Part shown: positions 12,262 to 25,700 of the stretch, one piece after another
Layout of the letters: each line of letters opens with the position of its first letter
Position numbering within the stretch: the first letter of the stretch is position 1
Source of the DNA: Hymenolepis diminuta
Taxonomy: Eukaryota; Platyhelminthes; Cestoda; Cyclophyllidea; Hymenolepididae
Reading direction: 5' to 3'
Assembly: GCA_900708905.1 (NCBI GenBank)
Contig: CAADRB010000008.1
Location: forward strand, 389,211-453,210
DNA: 64,000 nt
Translations under genes and position numbers: made by a program
The notes under the pieces: generated by a model
Told to the model about the DNA's origin: nothing
Database searches by the model: none
The model's input: the letters and a program-made list of their open reading frames with translations, nothing else

Positions 12262-12440
12262 AAGGACAAGGAGTTCCGATGAGCGCCATCAAGCTGCCAG
12301 GAGGGATGTTAAAGAAGAGTGCTCTTCTGCCATGTCAGAGGTCATGGATTCGATTCTCATCGGCGTGTACTCGTTGGATGGAATGGCCAACTACACTGGT
12401 TAGGTTTGACCAATATAGCGAGCATGAGAAACCTTTTCTT
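12262..12440 (+). mobile_element. tRNA-derived SINE-like element
   Basis: CCGATGAG (12276-12283) is exactly complementary to CTCATCGG (12356-12363), as in a tRNA acceptor stem, and encloses about 88 bases. Within it AGAAGA/TCTTCT forms a short extra arm, and GGATTCGATTC near 12346 resembles an RNA polymerase III B box. The tail continues with GGCCAACTACACTGGTTAGG, a pattern partly shared with the element near 40950. It is too degenerate at the D-arm for a functional tRNA. Best read as a class-II-tRNA-derived SINE. Confidence 0.45.
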
Positions 12441-13558
12441 TCTGATTAATTTTATCCAAAAAGAATTAAATTTGCAATTAATTGTTGATTATTCCTAAAA
12501 TTTGCAGTGTCACTTCCTTGCCTAAGTTTCGAGAAAACCGACCTTTAAGGCATTTACGTGTTTTTATTGAGTTCTGGAATTTATGGCTATTATAACACTT
12601 TTATAAGAATCGTCTTATTACAAATAGAAAAATGAGGGGACAGCACGCTTTAAAATATTAATACGCTTTTATCAAAAAAGGAGACATTTTAAAGGAAAAC
12701 GTGAAAAGTGTACTTGTGTAAGGTCAACAGATTTGTTTTGAGCTGTCTATATACGCTTAGTTCAGTCTGTTTAAAGGACTTGTCAGTAAAAAAACAAAAA
12801 GAAAATTGTTAATGAAACACTGATCACAGATTGTGCGCCTGTGGCACAGTGATTTGTGTGCACGCCCAGTAAGTTAGAAGACACGAAATTAATTTTCACC
12901 GACGCTCATCCAACACTAGTTAATTTTAAATTAAAAGAGTGTAGGACACTAGTTTTGCATAAGAGCGACTCTACTCAAGTGAAGTGGGGGTTCACGATTT
13001 CCTTAATTAGCATTGGGAGTTCGAGAAAGTATTTAGGTCAACTCTTAGTGATTAAACATTGTAATAATTTTGACAACATAATGCCGAATAAATCCCTTAA
13101 TAAGATTTTTATTCCGCCTCCAAATTCTCAAATGAAAATGATGGGAATCTTAGGTTTTTGAAAAATTGAACTTATTAATATGGATTAAAATTCTAACTTT
13201 TTAAAATGATTTTATATTACTGAAGAATAAAGAGAAGACACGAGATTTTAGACCAATTCATACATTAATACGTTTCCTAGAACTGGTTTATTGATTGATA
13301 CAAAATTCCCGTTCTTTATGATGAGGTTTAATATTAAATATTAATCGCCGAAATCCTTAGAATTCCCCTTATGTTATAAGTGAATAAAATTTCTTGTCAT
13401 ATGTCACGCATGTTAGAAGCTAGTAATGACCCTCTCCAACCTCTAAACAAGTTGATTTTAAGGCGTTCACCAAACTAAAATCATTGGTATCCATGGCATT
13501 GTCACGCATGTCGAAGATATTCTACATTAATCCGTAAACACTTTACAAACAACGAAAT
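12441..13558. other. Upstream region of the transporter gene
   Basis: No gene recognised. The plus-strand open frame at 12856-13161 starts at GTG and shows no domain. Two copies of a 12-base element lie at 13402 and 13500 (separate entry). I could not place a TATA box or transcription start with confidence. Confidence 0.4.
13402..13511. promoter_or_regulatory. Two direct copies of TGTCACGCATGT
   Basis: The 12-mer TGTCACGCATGT occurs at 13402-13413 and 13500-13511, 98 bases apart and 48-157 bases upstream of the transporter start codon. A third exact copy lies at 56776-56787 in the intron before exon 9. The core CACGC (GCGTG on the other strand) is of the kind bound by bHLH-PAS/ARNT dimers. 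Regulatory role is inferred. Confidence 0.4.
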
Positions 13559-13723
13559 ATGAGTCTGGATATGTGCACACCGCATCCCTGGACAAAAGAG
13601 GCATTACTTCTGATTCCACTTCACGAAAAGTACCTCATCATCTTCATTCTTGTTGCCTGGGTTTGTCTTGTTGCTTCTTTGCTAATAGGCCGCACTTTTA
13701 GAGCAAGCTATTATCATGAAAAT
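13559..13723 (+). CDS. DUR3-like gene, exon 1
   Basis: Residues 1-55, starting MSLDMCTPHPW, with A at -3 of the ATG. Residues about 23-45 form the first membrane helix. It ends ...SYYHEN followed by GTAAGC, phase 0; the family has a YFGEN-like sequence at this point. A second ATG at codon 5 is possible. The start was chosen as the first ATG in the exon. Confidence 0.75.
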
Positions 13724-16700
13724 GTAAGCAACATAACATTTTTTTTTGAGTGAATAGTCATTTAGAAAGTTTCAAAATGTCCTATTTTCTGTTAGAAGAG
13801 AATATAGGCCAATTTTTTCATATTAATCATATTTTACTTTGTAAATATTTTAAATGAGTTATTTTGCCATTTAATCGTGAGTTTATCTTAATCTCTTAAT
13901 TTAATGATTCTTATAATGGAAAGGTAAGGGAAATGTTTGTGTCTCATTTAACTTTCAGCTAAATTCAGATCATCAGGGTTAAGTGGATTATTATATTCCA
14001 GTAGTATTACTATCATCTATAGCGGTGGTAAAAATTTTTGCATATTTTTAATTATGGGGGAGCAAAAGAGTAAAATTAGAGATGAAACAGTAAGAATTCA
14101 GTAGAAATAGATAGCGAAATCAGAGCATCAGGAAATAATTTTAACAGTGAATGCATTAAGTCACGTATTTTCTCCTGACTGGCGTATTTCAGAATTTAAA
14201 TTCCTTGTTTCTTATTATTTTTACCATCTTTAACAATTTCTAAAGGTCAGATGGTGAAGCCACTCCCATCGTCGGAGTTACAAAGCCATCAGTTGGTATT
14301 GAGTGGCGATTTCGAACTTATTATTAAAAACTTAGTGAGTGTACGAATTTTACCCTTCATTTAGAGGAGTCGAGTCTATCTTTACCTACATCTAACTTCC
14401 AAAATTACGAGTAAAAGTAGTTGAAAATAATGGAATAAAGTATGATTTATTAGTGTATACTTATAATTCTACATCAAAGGGTGTCAAATATTAAACAAAC
14501 AAAATTTATTTGTTAGATCACGATTTCAACTAATAAGAATAATAATTTCAATGCATATTAATAATTAAATTACATTAATTAAGTCATACACATTTCAAGG
14601 AGAATTTTTTAATTTAAGAAGCATTTTTCTTTTGGGAAAAATTTTTGCAAATTTTCCACTTTGCAGTTTTCGATTTAGAATTGGCCAGTTTCTCAAGCAT
14701 AAATCCTGTTTTAAAGAAGGAGTAAATTTACAGTGAACAAGTTAAATAGAAGCATTACTGGGGAAAATGGTCACCATTTCCCGCAAGCTATTAAAATTTA
14801 TTATTTAAAATAGAACGCTTTAGTTAATTATTCAACTGTTATACGGAGTTCAGATAATAGCAAAAATTTGATTCATTAGAAAAGGTTATTAAATAATTGC
14901 TAAGATTATAAGGGGATATTTATTGACTTTTTAATCAAAATGTTGGATCAGAATTTCTACCACGATAGGAGAATATATATTTTTTGTAAAAGTGAAATGG
15001 TTAAAAGTTTTCCAAAATTCAGGATGTGATTGGTTGTTTGTTGTCTTAATAACCATTCGAACTTGGGTTATTGGGGAGTTATGTATTTGTTTTGAACTTA
15101 CCTTTAAAGAGAGTTCTATAGTTACAGTTTTCAAAAGTGAGGGCTTGCATTATTTTTATTGCACATTCAAAATTACTTGTTTTATAAGCCAATGGCTAAC
15201 CCAAAGGCAGTAGAAAGCGTAAACACGAGATTACTCATGGTTTAATGATTGGGTAGTGGAGCAACCCTAATCTTTACAGTTATAGTTCTATTATTTTAAT
15301 TTATGCTTACTGGATTTTCTGTCTGTATGAATCGAATAATCCCAGTTCAATACAGCTAGATAGTGCAATATAGTATTCCAGAGCCACCCTGCAGACCCAG
15401 GTATCTAGGTCCGCATGTCTACGAGCTTAATGTAAAATTTTTGTGATATCTAGAATGCTCGATTGCTACAGCAGGATGGCAGTAGTTTAATCTTTATCTT
15501 TCGTTATCTGACCAGACATATTATAAACTTTATCCATTTAACATTTCTCGTTTGTTAAAAATTTATTTTTCTAACAGATTTTCTATTTATATATAATTAT
15601 TATGTATTTATAGTTGTGTTATTCATTCATTTCTCATTCATTTCCTAAGGCTTGACCTAGGTAGAGGGAAGCTATCCTTGAGCAAGTCTTATAAGAAGCT
15701 CGTATTTTACCACCCCCTTTTTGAAAAAATTAACCAGGGCGGGTGTTCGCTCACATTACTGAATGGTCTTTGATTTCATGACCTCTGCATTTGGTTGACC
15801 AAATATAAATATATATAGTTTTTGATTTTATGGTCATTATTTACCTTTAATTTTGATTTTGTACTGTAGTGTAAGTTAGAAGAAACTTATCGAGACGGAG
15901 GGAGACGAACTTCGGGATTGATAATTACCTATTTTGTGGCTAAGCTAACATGCTGCAATGCCTTCTTCGAAGCCAGCGATCTGGTATATCAAGTGAGTGG
16001 TACTTAATACGATTTCAGTAGGTTGCACAACTAAACATATTCGCAAATTTTATATAGCATTGGCTTAACTGTGGCCAATTTTTTTTGCTTTGAATTGCAA
16101 CTTAAGGTGGTATTAATCGTCGAAATAAGTATTACATATTCAATGTATTCATTTTGAGAATCATATTTACCCAGGTAATTCAATTCCCTTAAGACTTATA
16201 ATAACTCCATTACAATTGAAACAAACATTTGTTCACATAAAAATAAAAGACTTTATTTCAGTCAGTGTTATTTTATTTGTCAAAGGTTGAGAAGCTTTTC
16301 TTCTTTTCGGAAAAGTATTTAAATACTATGCAGGGTAGAAAGTAAAAGTACAGTTAAATAAACAGTTTCTTATGGAAAAAAATAATTCAAACCTATAATA
16401 AGTGTATTAATATATACCTATTAATAAAATTTTCCATATTTCAATGCGAAAATTTACTCGCATATCGAATAAATTTATATTTTCTTTTTCATTTGATTTC
16501 TTTCTAAATAATATCTAGTGAGCTCTGCTGTGCTAAGATTATGTAGGCTCCTTTCAATAATACTAGATGCTCCTGCTTTCTCGGCTTTAAGAGGAAGACA
16601 AAGGCTAGCTATCCGCATTAATCAATTAGTCAATAAGTACTAAACAACGTGAACAAGAACTATCTCAGTAATCTGGGGGAGGAATTATGGAATTTTGACT

Positions 16701-19700
16701 TTGAAGTGTGAAGAAATGAACCATGTATTGGGTAAATAGTGCATTACCCGAATGCAAAAGTCAAATGAAAAAAAGGCTCTTTTGATATCTTGAATTTATC
16801 CTCAACGTCTTACGATCCTCATTTGACTCTTATTAAACAATAAATTTATCCGGTTTTGGTTACTAACATAAAAAGAAAAATTGTCGCATTTTTGATCTTG
16901 TCGTGAATTATAATAATACGAAATCATTTAACCGGTCTTTAACAAACAAGTTGGAAGTAGCGCCACCACCCACTGCCAAAACTCTATTACCACTGAAAAT
17001 GCATGTTCTAATTGAAGGCCTAAGATTCTTTACTAATAAGCATTCATTTTTGGTACTGATTGTATCTCTTGAATCAGTCACTCGAATCTATTGGCATATA
17101 TAGTCCCTCTATCGCTCGTAAAAAAGACAACATAATTACATTATCACTATTACTTATGAAATTAGATTTTGTTGAGGGCTCGTCTAGACACTCGAATTCT
17201 AGATAAAGGCAAAAACCTGGGTCTAGTCTCTCAAAGATGTCTCAATTTATCCAGTCAAAGCGTTAGTGCTTATCCAAATAAATTTAAAATTTCGAAATAA
17301 GAAAAATTGCAATTTCAGTCAAAACGTGTTCTCTTTAGAATTTCTGTATGCATTCAGTGTCCGATATATTCATTGCAGAAAATTTTCTTCCACTTTCAAG
17401 ATTAATTATCAGGTTTAATAAGGTGTAGTTTGTTTGAGTATTACATTTTCATTAAATGCTTCAGAGAAAGATTTACAAGCTGAATTTCGTAGCACGAAGG
17501 AAAATCAAGCATACGTGGAGTACATCTATTGGTAACTTCTGACCTTTTCTTCCCTGATTTAAAATGATCTTCATTTTGTCATATTTGCTTTCATTGTTAT
17601 CTTTTCCGAGGTCCAATATTATTGAAGCAATTACCAAATACGTCTTTAAACTTTGAATAAGTAATTAGCATTTTTGGTATTAGTGTCAATAAGTCACGTC
17701 TACTGTGCGTGCTCAGAAAATGTCAATTCCTATTTGCAAGAAACTATCAGCGTTTAAATGACTGACTGTAAAATGATAAAATATACATTTTTTTTAAAAA
17801 TTCAAGCCGATTCATTATTTAAAAATGATACGACTTTATTAGCCAGAGTATTGAAGATAAAGCTTTGAGGGTAGACCTCGTAAAAAAGTAGACTGAAATT
17901 AATGGGAAATCCGAGTCTTTCCATAAACCCAACATTTATCATAAATATTGAATGATTATTAATGGTCACTCTTTCTCATTTACGCTTTACAAGTTAAAGA
18001 ACTCTTTCTTTTGAGAGATATTTTGAACTTCATCTTCAAAAAACGAAGCATATATTCGAGTAGACGATATTACACAACTCTCAACCCAATACAGTTAAGA
18101 GCTTCATTTTGGGAAAGGGAGTAATATTCGAGAATTCACTAATGAAAGACTCAAATTATGTCACCAGCTTTACAAGCCTAACTGAAACAGCGCTGTTGGC
18201 CATTCCACATACAGGCTGTGAATTCGTGACCTCTGATTTCGTAGGCATATGCGTGCTGCTCCATCAGCACAATGATATATTTTCTTGGTTTAAATTTTGT
18301 TTTACGGAAGTATTATGATGTTTGTACAAGTAATTCTTTTATAGAGAAAGGTTATGTGGAGTTGGTGTGTAACCAGATTGTCGACTTTTGTTGAAAATTG
18401 CAGAAGTAAGTTATAGCTCTGAAACTTTAGATCACCACATTACGAGGCAATAAACTTAAGAAATACTAGATAACTCAAGTCATCTGGAATTCCTATGAAA
18501 TAACGGCCCTTAGGATATTCGGAAATGTATCAAGTCCCCTCCTTACCCATTACTTGAATTATTATACTCTTTCTCTTGTTTAAAAGAATTTTGTTAAACA
18601 TGCTTCCTTTGAGATGATGGGTATAATATGTCATATGCCATCCATTTACATGTATACAGGCATTTTCGTATCATCAAAGCCATAAAATTTAATGTCTACA
18701 CAAATTTCCATCGTATAACTTAAAAAAATATACACTTAGGCTACCTTTTGCTGTCCGCATAAAATCAGCACTCCACTCCGTCACAATAACTGAATAATTA
18801 ATTGCTTCTCATTGTTTTACATTATTTATTAGCCATTTCCTCCTCCAATTGGTAAAATTATTACTATTTTGAGGGAGAGGGAGGGGAAAGAGCAAAGAAA
18901 CATGGAAAGAGAGATTGAAGAAGAGAGCATTTTTCGATTTTGTCGCAAGAGGATTGAATGGCTGTACTTAGAAAGAAACGATGGAAAGCATTCATGAATT
19001 AACAATGGCGAGTGAGCTATTCTCGGGTTTTTCCTCTTTTGCTTTCCTCCTTTTACTCCCTTTCGTTTAGTTCTTCAATGTTTTAGTTATTTTGGAAAAC
19101 CGGAATAAATTTAATAGACATATTTTGAAGCTATATTTAGCCTTACGCCCTAAAATTTCCATAAAAGGATAATAAACGTGATCCTTTTAAATGCAACTGA
19201 AAATGCACAGACAATCAGTTGCTGAGCATGAGTTTACGACTGCAAGATTGCGTTTTATTTGTTGAACTACTCATCATTTCAATGGGAAAAAAGAATGTAC
19301 ACCACTGGGTTGTTAACAGTGGAATACAGTGCTTAGTTGGGCTGTATTTTATGTTATTAGAGTGAGTGGGAACTTAAACAAAACTTACCTCAAATATTTT
19401 CGTTTCCTTGATAACCTATTTCTGTTTGTATACCTCATGCCTCGTTGCATAAAGTCTTAAAAAGACCTTTTAAGAAATTATTAAAAGCAATTATTTCTCA
19501 AAAAACAATATTACTATGGATAAGCGAATGCTTCTGATGATCTTAAAATAGAATAAATAATGTTTCACATTAATAAACCCGTTACGGCCTCCAGCTACTA
19601 CAAGAAATATTTATAGTATTAAACTGACGATCCTAAAGTTTAGGGTGACTAAAAATCCATCCAAGATCCGCTTAACTGCCAGACCCAATGTTTTCAAAGT

Positions 19701-22700
19701 TATAGGACGGGAGATCGTTTGGAAATTATTATAGCCATCTGAAGGATAGGATTGCAGCAGTTTTAACAGTGTTATAGTGAAAATATAAATTATGAATATT
19801 AACAGATATTGTCCTTTGAAGAAGTTAATATTTATTTTGTTTTCTTCCCACTATTATCAAAGTATTTATAAACACTTATATTGTTTATGTAAACTAATTT
19901 TAATAAGCTTTCGTCTGTGTTTTGTGTTTTTCTTCTTCTCTGGCTGGGATATTGGCTCTTAGATGGTGAAAGAGTTTTAAGAAAGTTCATAAAATTAGGG
20001 TGATATTTAGAAATTTTGATGGATTCAACATTTATTACATAAGATATACAAAGACATAAGATGAAGCACTTAAACATTTGGATGTTCAAAACAAAGTACG
20101 GACAGGACACAACACTTTCAAGATCTTATTGGCAAATGAGCACCGATGAAAGTTTAATAGCGGAAGAAACGCTTAACCTTTAGATGGAATATATTCAAAC
20201 TTTAAACTCCTCAATTAAGCCTATGAATTATAGTTGTTATTATTATTTATTCTCTAAAATTTATAGCACTTCTCGTTGAAGTGATAAGGATTGTGATGCG
20301 TTAGTATGGCCAAATGCACTTAACTATGAGAGTATCTAATCTTAGTTCCGTAGTTCGACAGAGAGTGTTGAGAATAGGCGTTAGAAACAAAAATCTATGC
20401 TTTCCTCTGTCAGGTTCTGTAGAGTACGTCCTACTTTTTTAAAGTTTCTACAATAATATAAACTTTTTCTGAACCCGGTGGTGTCCAATTCATCCGCTTT
20501 TCATTCAATACTTGACAACCCTCCTTGCAAAATAATTTTCAAGAGGTAAAAGATAAAATGTCGAATGAAATAAGTGAAATAAAGTTAAACCTATATCCTG
20601 TTTAAAAATCATATATACGGACACAAGGAAATTCTTCGTTTAGTAATTTGTAAACAATTCTTAATTGTTTTGTGCTTTAAGTAATTTATTCAGACTAATT
20701 GTCTTGCTTATATCTCGTGTACTTTGGAGTTCACAAAAATTAAGGTATTAAATAAAAGATAAAATAAACCTTGATTCAATTTATATGCATCATATTTAGA
20801 GAAGTAATTTCAAAAATTACAAATTTTGACAAATATTAACATAGTTATACGTATGCACACTAACTTTCTGCTACTATAAATCTGGAGGATCGTAATTTTG
20901 AATATGTAGTATATGACTAAAATTATTAATTTAAACTTATATTCTTACTTGAAACATTACCATTTGAATTACGTCTATCGTTACTGTTAAAGCTCTTTAA
21001 GCTGACCGTAGTAAATACCGTTCTTGTAGAAGAGTATAATTATTATTACGCTAATGGAATGAAATATATCTAGCTATCGGAATATTTACTTTTGTTATAA
21101 ATTAGCAGAAATAAAACAAACGGAATAAAAGAAAGCCATAACAACAGAGGTCGTCATAAAAGATGGCTAAGATGTTTGAATTATACCAGGCTAAGGCAGT
21201 CCTGTAACTATAAATCTATCATTTTTGGAATTTAGATAAATGCATAGATGAAGGTGAGATATATTTGCTAAATTTTAGAAATAAGAGAAATGTGGACTAA
21301 TTTATTTAATGGCGATCATTAACTGAAGCGAACTCTATCTATTTTCTTCAAGAGAATAACGGAAAAGCGACATCATAGCTGAGAACACTTAAGAAGAAAT
21401 TAGCGGCAGGATATCTTATTTCTTTTACCTGTTATTCTGCAAGCGTTCTCCTTCTGAATTTGACCAGTCTCCATTACAACCACAAATTAGAGAGAAGATG
21501 ATTACAACGAATAAGTTCATTGGCAGGAATATTTGAAGACAATACAAAGTGGACCATAGAGATAAGGTGGTTCATTGGTGCTGGTATCTGCGGTGGTGAA
21601 GTGGAAGTAGCGTTGATGGCATATATTTTTACAAAAGCGATTTATACATAGTTTAAGGGATAACAAACATTTAAAATGATCTTAGGATATCTCTGGTTAC
21701 ATCAAACAATTAGAGAAATATGGAGACACTGGTGATACGGAATACCGGCCAAATGATAAAAGCTCTCAGGCGAATCCTTCATTATATCGTTACTGAGTCA
21801 AAATCAATGACAACAGATAATTACAAATACACTCCGCTTTGAAGTCGTTTTTTTTAAAAAAAAGATTATTTAGATACTGATATGTAAAATTCAATATCAG
21901 TTCTTCATCATTACTCTTAAATTAAATTAAAATAAATAAACACTATCAAAGTACTAATGTAAATAAGCCATTAGAAGTTTAATCTACTAATTATGTGCCG
22001 TATATGTTCTTGGTGAAATTTACTTAGACAAAGTGTATAAAGTTTATATTTTTCGCGGGATTATGAAATAATGGAAAAGTTAAAAATCGATAAATTAAAA
22101 TCAAAGTTGTGATAGTTTATGAAAACATTGATTTTATCCAAGTGTCATGCCACTAGATTTGTAAAGTTATTTAATTACACTCTACTTGATCTTTCATTCA
22201 TTGCGCCATTAGAAACGCAAATTAAATGTATGTTGTTACATCCTCTTCCTTATGTAATACCGACGTACTCTGTCTCACATCTGGTCATCGGCTGGTGATT
22301 TTTGATCGTTTGTTTATTCAGCATTCACACAACGACTCACACACAATAAAAATAGTCAGTCTCCCATGCTGCAACTTATTTTGTCCATCACAGCCCGAAT
22401 TGTCCCTGTTCCGTGCCGGCGCCTTTCCTTTTCTCTCCAATTCCTCTTCCTCCACCACTATTCTAACTGCACATGGTCTTACCTAACTTTTGGTCTTTTC
22501 AATAGAGAATGGCTAATGTACTCTATTTGCTTTAGGAAGATTATTGGCTCTATGAGGGACGTCAAGGCTACTTTGATCGAGTTATTAAGGTAGGCTTGCT
22601 GTCAGGATTAGAGCTACTTCGTCCTACTTCTGGATTTAATACTGCTAACTTTTCAAATTAGGTTTGCACAAATTGCAATTAAGCAAGCCATTTTTTCAAC

Positions 22701-25700
22701 GCTTTTGCAAAAATATGAAGATATTTAACTTATTTTAAAATAAAGGCAATTTATTTAGAAAAAAGAAAATCAGTGTAAAACGGTTTAATTTAATTTAGGA
22801 ATAATTTCCAAACAAATCTTATTGAATAATGATAATATTCCCTAAATTTGTAAAAGGCAATAAGAATCGTCTGCTAATTGAAAATAAACTTTCATTTACC
22901 TCTTCACTGCCCCCTTGAAAAAATTTATTCTTATCTTTTCCATTAGGGTCCTTCAATGCAAAAATTGAATTGTGTTTTGAGAAGTGTTTTTCGTTGAAAA
23001 TTTTTTGATCCATGGCAGTGAACCATCACTGCGGATTTGCTAAACACGTCTGTGGGAGGTTAGAAAACAGATATCGGTGAATTTAAAGACTCCGATGAGA
23101 ATTTATTTAGCAAAAAACTTGCATAACCATATGGAATTTAAGAAAAATATGTGAAGTTACTTGAAGACAGAGGCGGGAAGACGTTTTATTCAAATTAGCA
23201 TGTGTTTAGCAATTTCAATAAATGCAGCCCGTTTAATTTAACTGATATATTTATCTCTAATCGTTCACTTTGTTTTAGATGAATGACGGTTGCCATTTTA
23301 ACTAATCAAAAAGTGAAATCGATACGTGACAAATGAATAACAAATCTTTGAACAAATGTTTTATGATTAGGGAAAAAATATTTGAAAATATTCAAATTTA
23401 AATATTAAATATCGCTTTCAATAAATTTTCAAAGCCGACATAATTTAAAACAAGATCTAAGAGTTTTTTATTTGGCAAGAATAAATAATTCTATTAATTA
23501 AATTTCTAAAAATTAAAAAAAAACTTTTACTGCACTAATAACTTTGTTTCGTAATCGCTAAATTAAACTTAGACAAGAAAATAGCTAGTGTTTTAAAGTG
23601 AAATAGATGATATTTAGGATTATTTGTATCGGCAATTCTTACCCACTTTCATCAAAATATTCAGAGAAAAAATATTCCCAACACATCCCTTAGTCCACAT
23701 TTTCTTGGAAAGTATGTTGAATGTCATATGATCATAAGCGAATCACATTTTCTTAAAGGATCTGGTATTTCTAAGAAAATGCCTTTGTAGCCCAGCAGTT
23801 TGTCCCTTTCACTCTTGTTTTCGAGACTGAACAAGATGAATACGGATTTTGCATGATAAAAGTGTACTATATCATATAATAATTATAACGCGAAGTTCTG
23901 CTGTTCGCTGTTTCTATTGGTAGAATCTAGACATCTACTAGATATTGTTAAACTACAGTTTACTCAGATCCAGAGAGAGGACTATAGAAACTTCACTTCA
24001 AGATACTTTCTTCAAAAAATAATTTTTGGTGATCCAGCCACAGTCTAAATTGCAGATAATTTTGCCTACACAAGCTGTCTAAGTGTCCGGGACAGCATGA
24101 TTTCATATAGGGTTAGGGTGATAGGTTTTTGGCAGGTCACCCGAAGAATGGAGATTAATCAAACTGGGACAGAGCAGTCTAAAGGTATGTTTAACTGAAT
24201 TTTCCACGTTTTAACGCATTCTTAATAAATTGATGTAGTGTTTTCATGAATAACGGCTGTTTATATCAAATGGGAGTTGGATCGAGCAACGCATAGTTTT
24301 CTATATTGAATTTAAGGCGGAAAGAAGACATTGCAACATAAACCTAAACAAAAATAAATAATTCTCTATTTTAAGTTTTGCTTGAGTATCCTCAAAGCCT
24401 TTCCGTTATGAGCTATCAAATAACATTTATATCGGTTATATTTTAATTTTTAAGACGAGTAAATAAAATTGTGCTATATTATCAGATTTTACGAACGAGA
24501 TTTTCAGAAACAAATTTGAAATTGATCGAGAAAAGAATACAGAATATTTCTGAAATTTTTAAAAAAAACATTATGATCGGAGTATATTTTGTAGAGAATA
24601 GACCATTTTCAGCTTTTCTGAGTTATTAATTTCATTTGACTTTCACCATCTCATTTTTGGGAAGCGTCTAAGTAAAACAGATGGATGAGTTTTATGAGGT
24701 CCTAGGAGACACAATATGGTTCTTTTAAACCCCTTTGAACTTGCAAGGTAAAAAATTTGTGCATAAAATTTAGCAATTAAAATAATCCCCTGGCTCTCAT
24801 TTGAAAATGATTCAATACGTCAGTGAAATCCCTGCAATGAAATGGAAAAATATTTCTGCCAATTTTGGATTCACTGAGTAATTTGTTATTTGCCATCCAC
24901 ACTCCAATCTATCTTCATCTTTCCCTTTTCTAAGATAATCCAATGCACTGGTGGTGGAACTCAACTCTTGTCCTGATTTTGGTGAAGATTGTTATATCCT
25001 TTAGGCCTCGGAAATAGACTGATGGAATATCAAAAAGACTTCTCCAAGCCTACCTCTTAAGGTTGCGTTACTGATGAGAGTAATGCTACTTTATGACAAC
25101 GTATACTTGAAGGATTTCGCAATGAATTATATGATATTTCACGCAACTTGATGATTTTTACAAATTGCTATATATAATAAATACCAATCTGTATTTCTCT
25201 AAAAATTATTATTATTATTTGCATTAATTTTCATTCTTCATTAAAATGTATGTTTTTAATATTCAAATGAATACTAGCGTCGTTATATATGGTGACAGAG
25301 GCAAAAGCATTGAATAATTTATGGCTGAAAAATTTTTTTGATTTGAAGATGGAATTGTAATTATGTTGTAAATGCATAGCGATAAATGACTTAACATGGA
25401 AATTGCCGTCACCCTCATGTTAACAGGATGACGTTTTAACATAATCAGGAGAAAATACCACACATATTATTTTCCCACATGATGAAGTAACTTCGCACCT
25501 TCAAAAAGATTGCTGTTTTACAAACAAAATAAACGCCTCCAAATTCGCATTTGAGATATTTTAGTCTTGCTAAAGATTGCCCATTCTAATTAGAAGATAA
25601 AGCAGATTGATATTCTACTTTTGGGGGAACGCAAATTCGATTAAAAAAATTATGTGAAATTACCTTAATATATATCTGAACATAGCTAGAAAGCCAGTAC

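Noticed and set aside
12276..12363. Functional tRNA gene
   Set aside because: The D-arm and T-stem do not form properly; only the outer stem and a B-box-like sequence remain.
21520..21640. Open segment around WFIGAGICGGEVEVALMAY, considered as transporter exon 2
   Set aside because: It has no usable acceptor or donor in the required phase, and 15870-15992 matches the family far better with consensus splice sites.
22226..22593. Two overlapping plus-strand frames in a pyrimidine-rich stretch
   Set aside because: There is no domain, no splice context linking them to the transporter and no phase fit. It may be an old repeat.
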